Positions 1 to 6,996 of a DNA stretch of 64,000 bases are shown in pieces; the stretch's first letter is position 1; each line of letters opens with the position of its first letter. The DNA is taken from contig CAWDDC010000004.1 in assembly GCA_963801045.1 (NCBI GenBank), forward strand, positions 992,001 through 1,056,000. The letters are read 5' to 3'. A program made the position numbers and the translations under genes. This DNA is from JACCWP01 sp963801045 (lineage in GTDB: Bacteria > Actinomycetota > Actinomycetes > Propionibacteriales > Nocardioidaceae). The notes beneath the pieces were generated by a model that worked only from the letters and a program-made list of their open reading frames with translations, searched no databases and was not told the origin of the DNA.

Positions 1-2
1 CC

Positions 3-62
3 CCGGAGTCGGCCGCGCGCGAGATCGCCCTGTGGTTCCCCGAGCTGTCACCGTCTGGTTGA
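3..62 (+). CDS. C-terminal tail of an unidentified protein (partial)
   Basis: An open frame enters from the left edge and stops at TGA 60-62. It gives 19 residues containing AAREIALWFPEL. The residue mix and third-position GC look coding, and the frame ends inside a strong hairpin, as gene ends often do. The product cannot be identified. A transcription regulator would fit beside the divergently placed aromatic-acid genes, but that is only a guess. Confidence 0.35.
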   Translation, partial: PESAAREIALWFPELSPSG

Positions 63-88
63 GCCAGGGGTCGACCAGCCGGTGACAG
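45..88. terminator. Large palindrome between convergent genes
   Basis: Arms at 45-62 and 71-88 (left arm CTGTCACCGTCTGGTTGA) pair over 18 positions with one mismatch and one G-T pair, around the 8-nt loop 63-70. The stop codon of the left gene lies in the left arm and the MFS gene ends 11 bases further on the other strand, so it can serve as a bidirectional terminator. Its TGTCACCG/CGGTGACA core recurs in the palindrome at 29006-29057. Confidence 0.55.
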
Positions 89-98
89 GTGCGGGGGG

Positions 99-1394
99 TC
101 AGCGCGTGCGGGCGGTGGCCTCCACCTCGACGGTGTCCCGCACCGCAGGCACGATCGAGATCGCGACCGCGCCGAGCACGGCGACCGCGGCGAACAGGTA
201 GAACCCCCACGGGTACTCCTCGTTGGCGGTGACGAGGAAGCCCACCACGATCGGCCCGACGATCGCGCCGATCCGGCCCACCCCGCTGGCGAAGCCGATG
301 GCGGTGGCCCGGATGCCCGGCGGGTAGAGCTGGCTGACGTAGGCGTAGACCAGCACCTGCGCGCTGAACACGAACAGCCCGGCAGCCAGCACCACCGCGT
401 AGACGCCGACGAGCGGGAGCTTGATGCTCAGCAGCGCGAGGAACGCCGCCGCGAGGCCGAACCACGCCACCGTGATCGGCTTGGTGCCGTGCCGGTCGGC
501 GATCGCGCCCGCGACGATCAGCCCGGTCACCGCGCCGACGTTGAGGGTCAGCAGCAGCGCCAGCGACTGGCCGAGCGGGTAGTCGGCGGCGGTCATGATC
601 GTGGGCAGCCAGGTGTTCAGGCCGTAGACCAGCAGCAGCCCCATGAACGAGGTCACCCAGAACGCCAGGCTGGAGCGCAGGTAGCGGCTCTGCAGCAGCG
701 TGGAGACACTCGCCGCGGGCCGCTTGTGCTCGATCGCCGCCGGGTCGGGCAGCACCAGCCCGTACGTCGCCGCCAGCTCACGCGCCTCGTCGGCGCGGCC
801 GTGCACCAGCAGGTACGACGCCGACTCCGGCAGCCGGGCCCACATCAGCGGCAGGGACAACAGGCCGAGCACGCCGCCCACCAGGAACATCCACCGCCAG
901 CCGTGGTCCTCGACGATCGGGATGGCCAGCAACGCGGTGAGCACTGCGCCCACGTGGTAGCCGGTCATCAGCCGGGTCACCGAGGCGCCGGACGTGCCCG
1001 GCCGCGCGTACTCCGCGGCCAGGGCCAGCGCGACCGGGAGGCACCCGCCGAGCGCCAGCCCGGCGAGGAAGCGCAGCACGCACAGCCAGCCGAAGTCCGG
1101 CGCCGCCGCGCACACGAGGGTCAGCACCGAGAACCAGGCCACGCAGGCCAACAGGGTCGGCCGTCGCCCGAACCGATCGCTCGCGGTGCCGACGCCCACC
1201 GCACCGATCGCGACCCCCACCAGACCGAAGGTGGACAGCACGGACCCGTCGTTGCCGGTGAGCCCCCAGTCCGGCAGCAGCGCCGGCAGCACCGCGCCCA
1301 GCACGACCAGGTCGTAGCCCTCCAGGGCCACCGCGAGCCAGGCGAGCAGCACCGGCCAGCGCAGCGGGGTCGGTGACGTCGTCGTCGTGGCCAT
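99..1394 (-). CDS. MFS transporter, aromatic acid:H+ symporter type
   Basis: A 431-residue protein of the Major Facilitator Superfamily with twelve predicted membrane helices. The first helix carries EGYDLVVLG, matching the Asp-containing helix 1 of the aromatic acid:H+ symporter (AAHS) family. Loop 2-3 has the family signature DRFGRRP, and a second copy, DRHGTKP, lies in the loop after helix 8. The ATG at 1392-1394 is preceded by a GAGAGGAC-type ribosome site. The gene begins 20 bases after the stop of the benzoylformate decarboxylase-like gene on the same strand, so the two are probably cotranscribed. Inference: it imports an aromatic or 2-oxo acid that feeds that enzyme. The exact substrate cannot be read from the sequence. 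Confidence 0.85.
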   Translation of the reverse strand: MATTTTSPTPLRWPVLLAWLAVALEGYDLVVLGAVLPALLPDWGLTGNDGSVLSTFGLVGVAIGAVGVGTASDRFGRRPTLLACVAWFSVLTLVCAAAPDFGWLCVLRFLAGLALGGCLPVALALAAEYARPGTSGASVTRLMTGYHVGAVLTALLAIPIVEDHGWRWMFLVGGVLGLLSLPLMWARLPESASYLLVHGRADEARELAATYGLVLPDPAAIEHKRPAASVSTLLQSRYLRSSLAFWVTSFMGLLLVYGLNTWLPTIMTAADYPLGQSLALLLTLNVGAVTGLIVAGAIADRHGTKPITVAWFGLAAAFLALLSIKLPLVGVYAVVLAAGLFVFSAQVLVYAYVSQLYPPGIRATAIGFASGVGRIGAIVGPIVVGFLVTANEEYPWGFYLFAAVAVLGAVAISIVPAVRDTVEVEATARTR

Positions 1395-1414
1395 GGCGGG
1401 TCCTCTCAGCGGGG

Positions 1415-3028
1415 TCAGGGCTGGAACGCGGGATCAGGGGCGACCCGGACCGACAGCAGCAGCGGCTGGACGCGGTCGTACCAGTCGGCCGCGACCTCGT
1501 CGAGCGCGGCGACCAGCTCCGGGTGGGTGGTGACGGTGCGGGCGGGGCAACCCAGCGCGGTGGCCAGACCGGCGACGTCGACGTCGTCGAAGTCTGGCCA
1601 CACCGGCTTGGCCCCGGCCTGCTCGGCGAGCCGGTCCATGACCGCGTAGCGGCCGTTGTCGAGGACGATCAGGACGACCCCGACGTGGTGCCGCGCGGCG
1701 GTCCACAGCGACTGCACCGCGTACAGCGACGAGCCGTCGCCGACCACCGCGACCACGGGCCGGCCGGGGTCGGCCATCCGGATGCCGATGGCGGCGGGGA
1801 GGGCGAAGCCGAGGCCGCCCATCGCGGCGGAGACGAACCCGCCGGGGCGGCGGGCGGGCACCAGCTCGTGCAGGTCCGGCCGGCTGGACGGAGTCTCCTC
1901 GACCACGGTGGCGTCGTGCGGCAGCCGGGCGGCGAGCGCCGCGAAGACCTGGCGCGCGCTCAGCGGCTCGCCGCGCGACGGAGGGCGCACAACGGGGCGG
2001 ACGAGTCCGGACGGGGCGTGCGCGCGTTCGCGCCGCCTGGTGCGTACCGCGAGCCGCCGGCACAGGCTCGGCAGCGGCGCGACCACCGCGAGCCGTGCGG
2101 TGCTGCGGTCGGCCTCGTCGGCGTCGTCGGTGAGCACGACCGCCTCGGCGCCGGCAGGGAGCAGTGGGCCGGGCTCGTAGCCGTACTGGCGCAGCATCGG
2201 CGCTCCCACGGTCACCACCAGATCGTGCCCAGTGAGCGCCGCGCGCAACCGTTCACGCCCCGCGGGCAGGTGGCCCGCGAACCGGGGGTGGCCCTGGTCG
2301 AAACCGGCGCGGGCCCCGAAGGGCTCCTGCCACACCAAGGCGTCCCACCGGTCGGCGAGGGTCTCCAGCGCCTCCCAGGTCTCGGGCTCGTCGGCGCCGG
2401 CACCGACCACCAGTACGGGCTGTCGCGCCGCGTCGACGACCGCGGCCACCTCCGCCAGCGCACGGTCGCCGGCCTCGGTGCCCGCGAGCGCGCGCTCGGG
2501 CGTGACCAGCGGCAGGTCGTCGGCGGGGCTGCTCCAGTCGTCCATCGGCACCACCACCAGCGCCGGGCCGCGACCGCGCCGGGCCTGGTGCCACGCCCGG
2601 GCGACCGCGGACGGCACGTCGCCGGCACGTACCGGCTGCTCGACCGACACCGGGTAGTCGCCGGCCAGCCCGGTCAGCCGCCCGGCGAGGAACGGCTCCG
2701 ACGCGAGGTGCCGGCGGTCCTGCTGGCCGACGACGACGACCAGCGGGATGCGGTTGACCCGCGCGGTGGCCAGGGCGCCGACGGCGTTGCCGAGGCCGGC
2801 GGTGGTGTGCAGCACCACCAGCTGGGGACGTCCGGTGGCCACCGCGGCGCCGCTGGCCAGGCCGACCACGGTGCCCTCGTGCAGCCCGAGCACGAACTCG
2901 ATGTCGTCGGGCAGGTCCGTGAGCAGGGGGACCTCGGTGGAACCGGGGTTGCAGTACATCGTGGTCATGGCGCGCTCGCGCCAGACCTGCACCACGGCGT
3001 CGCGGACCGTGCGCGGGGACTGCGGCAC
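1415..3028 (-). CDS. mdlC: Thiamine-diphosphate enzyme, benzoylformate decarboxylase-like
   Basis: A 537-residue cytoplasmic ThDP-dependent decarboxylase that would convert a 2-oxo acid such as benzoylformate to an aldehyde and CO2. The N-terminal Pyr domain has NPGST (Ser30), LHEGTVVG (Glu51, the ThDP-activating Glu) and VVLHTTAG (His74). These match Ser26, Glu47 and His70 of the Pseudomonas putida enzyme with a constant offset of four. The C-terminal PP domain has GDGSS followed by VLDN, the Mg-ThDP motif. The third catalytic His of the P. putida enzyme (His281) aligns with Tyr282 here (RQYGYEPG), so the substrate or reaction may differ. The GTG at 3028 is chosen because AGGAGGA lies just upstream; the frame stays open to 3115. 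It leads a two-gene unit with the MFS transporter. Confidence 0.8.
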   Translation of the reverse strand: MPQSPRTVRDAVVQVWRERAMTTMYCNPGSTEVPLLTDLPDDIEFVLGLHEGTVVGLASGAAVATGRPQLVVLHTTAGLGNAVGALATARVNRIPLVVVVGQQDRRHLASEPFLAGRLTGLAGDYPVSVEQPVRAGDVPSAVARAWHQARRGRGPALVVVPMDDWSSPADDLPLVTPERALAGTEAGDRALAEVAAVVDAARQPVLVVGAGADEPETWEALETLADRWDALVWQEPFGARAGFDQGHPRFAGHLPAGRERLRAALTGHDLVVTVGAPMLRQYGYEPGPLLPAGAEAVVLTDDADEADRSTARLAVVAPLPSLCRRLAVRTRRRERAHAPSGLVRPVVRPPSRGEPLSARQVFAALAARLPHDATVVEETPSSRPDLHELVPARRPGGFVSAAMGGLGFALPAAIGIRMADPGRPVVAVVGDGSSLYAVQSLWTAARHHVGVVLIVLDNGRYAVMDRLAEQAGAKPVWPDFDDVDVAGLATALGCPARTVTTHPELVAALDEVAADWYDRVQPLLLSVRVAPDPAFQP

Positions 3029-3044
3029 GGGTCCTCCTCGACAG

Positions 3045-3061
3045 CGTTCGCTCAGCGAACG
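3045..3061. promoter_or_regulatory. Perfect palindrome, candidate operator
   Basis: CGTTCGCT, a central C, then AGCGAACG form a perfect inverted repeat 16 bases upstream of the mdlC-like start. A second, weaker repeat (GAAC-GAAT-GTTC, 3057-3068) overlaps its right edge. Position and symmetry suit a dimeric repressor or activator, and GAAC/GTTC half-sites are common for IclR-type regulators of aromatic catabolism. The regulator is not identified. Confidence 0.4.
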
Positions 3062-3151
3062 AATGTTCTCATTCTGAACCAACCGGACTTTACGGACCCG
3101 CTGGGCACGGGTCAAGGCGCGCCTCGCCCGTGCCCAGGGATCCGCCGCCGG

Positions 3152-4312
3152 CTACCCGGCCGGCGCGGTGGCCGCCTCGACGATCCGCAGCGTCAGCCGG
3201 GTCTGGCTCGCGTCGCGGTGCGTCGGGGTGAACGACCAGACCAGCCGGCGCTGCTGGTCGAGGGTCGCGAACATCCCCGAGCTGTAGCCGTAGCGCTCGC
3301 CGGTCTTGCCCCAGAGCGTCACACCGTTGACCGTCGCCGTCTGCAGCCCCATGCCGTAGCGGGCCGGGCTGCCGTCGAGCATCCGCACGTCGTCGGGCGG
3401 CAGGGTCACCATCCGCTCGAGCAGCCGCGGCGGCAGCAGTCCGCCGGAGAACAGGGCGGACAGGAACCGGGTCAGGTCACCCGTCGTGGAGATCATCTCC
3501 CCCTCGCCCCACGAGTCCGAGGGGTTGGCGACGGTGATGTCGCGCAGGCGCCCGTCGCTCATCTCCAGGTAGCCGTGCACGTGCGGTCCGGGAATGCCCG
3601 GCCGGTTGCCGGGGACGGAGGTGTCCCGCAGCCCCAGCGGGCGCAGGATCCGGTCCCGGATCTCCCGGCCGTACCGGTGACCCGTCACCTCCTCGACGAC
3701 CATGGCGGCAAGCACGTAGTTGATGCCGCGGTACTCCTGTGCGGTGCCGGGCTCGAACGCCATCGGCAGACCCTGGTCGGTGACCATGGCGACCAGGCGC
3801 TCCGGCGTCCACTGGTCGAAGCGGTGCGCGAACACCGCCTCGGGGGTGCTGAGGTCCGGCAGGTCGGGCCCGCTCTCCGGCGGCAGGCCGCTGGTGTGGT
3901 TGAGCAGCTGGCCGACCGTGATCGGCGGGAACCGCGCGGGAAGGACGCCCGGGAGGTAGCGCTGCACCGGCCGGGTCAGGCGCACCCGGTCCTCGCCGAC
4001 CAGCTGCAGCACGACGGTCGCCACGAACGCCTTGGTGATGCTGCCGATCTTGAACCGGTCGCCGGGCCGTACCGGTCGGTCCGTGCGACGGTCGACGACC
4101 CCGGAGGTGCCGTACCAGTGCCCGCCCCAGCCGCTGACCCGGATCTGGGCGGCCGTCACGGGCGGATGCTCCAGGTCGGAGATGGCCGCCCGAAGGGCCG
4201 AACGGTCGAGGGGCGGTGCGGTGTCGGCCGACGCGCTCGTGGGCGCGGCGGCGAGGAGGAGGGCGCCCGAGAGGAGGGCGCCGGTCAGGATCCGATAAGT
4301 GCGATTCGTCAT
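3152..4312 (-). CDS. Secreted serine hydrolase, beta-lactamase / DD-carboxypeptidase fold
   Basis: A 386-residue protein with an export signal (MTNRTYRIL, a hydrophobic core LLSGALLLAAAP, then an Ala-rich cleavage area). It has the class C beta-lactamase / Streptomyces R61 DD-peptidase fold. The nucleophile motif SxxK is SITK and the third motif is KTG in LWGKTGERYGYSS. The second motif, normally YxN (as in YSNTNYVLLG), reads YRGINYVLAA, so the catalytic-site Asn is replaced by Gly. The ATG at 4312 is chosen because the signal peptide begins there; the frame stays open to 4579 without coding character. It is read away from the mreB operon. A role in peptide, ester or cell-wall hydrolysis is possible. 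A true beta-lactamase role is doubtful given the altered motif. Confidence 0.8.
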   Translation of the reverse strand: MTNRTYRILTGALLSGALLLAAAPTSASADTAPPLDRSALRAAISDLEHPPVTAAQIRVSGWGGHWYGTSGVVDRRTDRPVRPGDRFKIGSITKAFVATVVLQLVGEDRVRLTRPVQRYLPGVLPARFPPITVGQLLNHTSGLPPESGPDLPDLSTPEAVFAHRFDQWTPERLVAMVTDQGLPMAFEPGTAQEYRGINYVLAAMVVEEVTGHRYGREIRDRILRPLGLRDTSVPGNRPGIPGPHVHGYLEMSDGRLRDITVANPSDSWGEGEMISTTGDLTRFLSALFSGGLLPPRLLERMVTLPPDDVRMLDGSPARYGMGLQTATVNGVTLWGKTGERYGYSSGMFATLDQQRRLVWSFTPTHRDASQTRLTLRIVEAATAPAG

Positions 4313-4397
4313 GGCGGCAACGCTGCTCCGGCGGAGTCGTGCGGCCCAATCGGGAGTCCCCCCGGTGTCTCCCTGCCGTCTCCCTGCTGCCTGCCTG

Positions 4398-4420
4398 GGG
4401 GGCACCCGCAGCGTGCCCCC
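4398..4420. other. Hairpin in the hydrolase/mreB divergent gap
   Basis: GGGGGCAC (4398-4405) and GTGCCCCC (4413-4420) pair perfectly around a 7-nt loop. It sits in the 211-base gap 4313-4523 between divergent genes. It could be an operator or an RNA structure; nothing in the sequence decides which. Confidence 0.3.
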
Positions 4421-4471
4421 ACGGTCGGCGGCTGGCGCGTGTCGTTGCGCGGGTGCTGGCGCGCTGCCGCC

Positions 4472-4477
4472 TAGCCT
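4472..4477 (+). promoter_or_regulatory. -10 element for the mreB operon
   Basis: TAGCCT fits the actinobacterial TANNNT -10 pattern and would start RNA near 4484, about 40 bases before the preferred mreB start. No good -35 is visible at the expected distance. Confidence 0.35.
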
Positions 4478-4523
4478 GTGACGGGACACCACTCCTGTGA
4501 CGAGAGCGAGCCGTGGGGGCCGC

Positions 4524-5549
4524 GTGGCGAACAGCATCCTCGGCCGCGACATGGCCGTCGACCTCGGCACCGCGAACACCCTGGTCTATGTCCGGGGCCG
4601 CGGGGTCCTCCTGAACGAGCCGTCCGTCGTGGCGCTCGACGCGAGCACCCGCGAGATCCTCGCGGTGGGCTCCGAGGCCAAGCAGATGCTCGGCCGTACA
4701 CCCGGCGGCATCACCGCGATCCGCCCGCTCAAGGACGGCGTCATCGCCGACTTCGAGTCCACCGAGCAGATGCTGCGGCTGTTCATCCAGCGGGTGCACC
4801 GGCGCCGCTACTTCGCCAAGCCCCGGCTGGTGATCTGCGTGCCCTCGGGCATCACCGCGGTCGAGCAGCGCGCGGTGAAGGAAGCCGGCTACCAGGCCGG
4901 CGCCCGCAGGGTCTACATCGTCGAGGAGCCGATGGCTGCGGCCATCGGTGCCGGGCTGCCCGTGCACGAGGCCACCGGGAACATGGTGGTCGACATCGGC
5001 GGTGGCACCACCGAGGTCGCGGTCATCTCCCTCGGCGGCGTCGTCACCAGCCTCTCCATCCGCACCGCGGGCGACGACCTGGACGCGGCGATCGTCTCCT
5101 GGATGAAGAAGGAGTACTCCCTGATGCTGGGGGAGCGCACCGCCGAGGAGGTCAAGATCACCCTCGGCTCCGCGTTCCCGCTGGCCCGGGAGCCGCAGGC
5201 CGAGGTACGCGGCCGCGACCTGGTCTCCGGGCTGCCGCGCAGCGTGCCGGTGTCGTCGGCCGAGGTGCGCCAGGCACTGGAGGAGCCGCTGCACGACATC
5301 GTCGACGCGGTGCGTACGACTCTCGACCGGACCCCGCCCGAGCTGGCCGGCGACATCATGGATCGCGGCCTGGTGCTCACCGGCGGCGGCGCCCTGCTGC
5401 GCGGTCTCGACGAGCGGCTGCGGCACGAGACCGGTATGCCGGTGCACGTCGCGGAGGACCCGCTGCACTCGGTCGCCATCGGCGCCGGGCGCTGCGTCGA
5501 GGAGTTCGAGGCACTGCACCAGGTGCTCGTCTCCGAGCCGCGCCGATGA
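4524..5549 (+). CDS. mreB: Rod-shape-determining protein MreB
   Basis: An actin-like ATPase of 341 residues that forms membrane-bound filaments guiding cell-wall synthesis. Actin-family signatures are all present: phosphate-1 AVDLGTANT, phosphate-2 VVDIGGGTTE, and the adenosine loop LTGGGALLRG near the C terminus. The length is normal for MreB. The GTG at 4524 (product starting VANSILGRDM) is preferred because MreB proteins start a few residues before the GRDMAVDLG segment; an in-frame GTG at 4497 would add nine residues. It is the first gene of mreB-mreC-mreD-mrdA-rodA and overlaps mreC by four bases (ATGA). Many actinobacteria lack MreB, so a complete set is informative about lifestyle, either rod growth or spore-wall formation. 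Confidence 0.96.
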   Translation: MANSILGRDMAVDLGTANTLVYVRGRGVLLNEPSVVALDASTREILAVGSEAKQMLGRTPGGITAIRPLKDGVIADFESTEQMLRLFIQRVHRRRYFAKPRLVICVPSGITAVEQRAVKEAGYQAGARRVYIVEEPMAAAIGAGLPVHEATGNMVVDIGGGTTEVAVISLGGVVTSLSIRTAGDDLDAAIVSWMKKEYSLMLGERTAEEVKITLGSAFPLAREPQAEVRGRDLVSGLPRSVPVSSAEVRQALEEPLHDIVDAVRTTLDRTPPELAGDIMDRGLVLTGGGALLRGLDERLRHETGMPVHVAEDPLHSVAIGAGRCVEEFEALHQVLVSEPRR

Positions 5550-6463
5550 GACGACCACGTCTCGGCGGGCCCGAGCGCGACCAGGCCCGTCGGGCCCGTA
5601 CTGCCCTGGTGCTGTGCGTGCTCACGTCCGTGACCGTCATCGCCCTCGACGCCGGCACCGGCGACTCGTCACCGGTCGACCCGGTGCGTGCGGGCGCGGG
5701 CGAGGTGTTCGGTCCGCTCGAGAGCGGCCTGTCGACGATCACCGACCCGGTGGTCGGCGGCGTCGACGCGCTGGGCGACCTGGGTGGGCTGCGCGGCGAC
5801 AACGAGCGGCTCGAGCGCGAGGTGGCCGAGCTGCGCGCCGAGCTGGCCACCGGCGACGTCGACCGCAACCGGCTGGCGCAGTACGACGCGCTGACCGGCG
5901 TCACCGAGGGCAGCGGCTTCGCGCTGGTGCCGGCCCGGGTCGTGGCGGTGGGCCCGGCCCAGGCGTTCGCCCGCACGGTCACCATCGACGCCGGCAGCGA
6001 CGACGGCGTCGAGCCGGACATGACCGTGCTCGAGGCCGGCGGCCTGGTCGGGCGGGTGATCCGCACCGACCGGTCGACGGCGACCGTGCTGCTCGTGGTC
6101 GACGCCGAGTCGGTGGTCGGGGGACGGCTCGGCTCGTCGATGGAGCTCGGCTTCCTGCGTGGCAGCGGCGACGTCGGCGACGACGGCCTGCTCAGCATGG
6201 ACCTCGTCGACCCCACGGTCGTCCCGCGCGACGGCGATACGGTCGTGACCTGGGGATCGCGTGGCGGCGCACCGTACGTCGCCGGCGTGCCGGTCGGCAC
6301 GGTCACCGACGTGCAGGCCAGCGCCGGCGACCAGTCGGTGACCGCGTCGATCGAGCCGTTCGCCGACATGTCCGCGCTCGACCTCGTCGGCGTGGTCGTC
6401 GGGCCCGACCGCGACCGGTCGCGGGCCGAGCTGGGCCGGGTGGCGCCGGGCGGGGGGTCGTGA
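5546..6463 (+). CDS. mreC: Rod-shape-determining protein MreC
   Basis: A 305-residue bitopic protein linking the MreB filament to wall synthases outside the membrane. A basic cytoplasmic start (MRRPRLGGPERDQARRAR) is followed by one membrane helix (about residues 19-35). Then comes a coiled coil (LRGDNERLEREVAELRAEL, about residues 84-105) and the two beta-barrel halves containing VEPDMTVLEAGGLVGRV and GDTVVTWGSRGG. Domain order and length are typical. The ATG lies inside the mreB stop (ATGA) and the TGA lies inside the mreD start (GTGA), so the three genes are translationally coupled. Confidence 0.93.
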   Translation: MRRPRLGGPERDQARRARTALVLCVLTSVTVIALDAGTGDSSPVDPVRAGAGEVFGPLESGLSTITDPVVGGVDALGDLGGLRGDNERLEREVAELRAELATGDVDRNRLAQYDALTGVTEGSGFALVPARVVAVGPAQAFARTVTIDAGSDDGVEPDMTVLEAGGLVGRVIRTDRSTATVLLVVDAESVVGGRLGSSMELGFLRGSGDVGDDGLLSMDLVDPTVVPRDGDTVVTWGSRGGAPYVAGVPVGTVTDVQASAGDQSVTASIEPFADMSALDLVGVVVGPDRDRSRAELGRVAPGGGS

Positions 6464-6978
6464 CCGTGACCGTGCTGCGCCCGTTCGCCGTTGTCGCGCT
6501 GGTGCTCGCCACCGTGACCCTGCAGGTCGGCCTGTTCGCGCACCTGTCCGTCGCCGGCGTCGTCCCCGACCTGGCACTGCTGCTGGTGGTGGCGGCCGCC
6601 CTGGTGCGCGGGCCGTCGTACGGCGCGGTGCTCGGCCTCGTCGCCGGACTCGCTGTCGACCTCGCCCCGCCGGCCGACGGGGTCGCGGGCCGGTGGGCGC
6701 TCGCGCTCGCGGTTGCGGGCTGGCTCGCCGGGCTGGCGCGGGGCGAGGCGCGGCAGTCGGCGGTGGCCACGGTCATCACGGTCGCGGTGTCATCGTTCGC
6801 CGCCACGTCGCTGTACGCGTTGTCCGGCCTGGTGCTGCGCGAACCGGGCGTGACCGTGGGCCGGGTGCTCGAGGTGCTGCCGGTGTCGGTGCTCTACGAC
6901 GTCGCGGTGACCCCGCTCGTCGTACCGCTCGCGGTGCTGCTGTTCCGCCGGCTCGACCCGGTCCCGGTGCGCTGGTGA
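6460..6978 (+). CDS. mreD: Rod-shape-determining protein MreD
   Basis: A 172-residue, almost wholly hydrophobic protein with about five membrane helices and the usual short charged ends. MreD proteins are poorly conserved. The identification rests on size, topology, the segment VVPDLALLLVVAAALVRG with its helix-breaking Pro-Asp, and the position between mreC and mrdA. The GTG start overlaps the mreC stop by four bases. It is expected to assist MreC in the elongation complex. Confidence 0.9.
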   Translation: MTVTVLRPFAVVALVLATVTLQVGLFAHLSVAGVVPDLALLLVVAAALVRGPSYGAVLGLVAGLAVDLAPPADGVAGRWALALAVAGWLAGLARGEARQSAVATVITVAVSSFAATSLYALSGLVLREPGVTVGRVLEVLPVSVLYDVAVTPLVVPLAVLLFRRLDPVPVRW

Positions 6979-6996
6979 CCGGGCTGTGACGTCGCC

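Noticed and set aside
1373..4474. 1033-codon open frame on the plus strand
   Set aside because: It lies antisense to the decarboxylase and hydrolase genes and arises from high GC; composition is Arg/Gly/His-rich with no domain.
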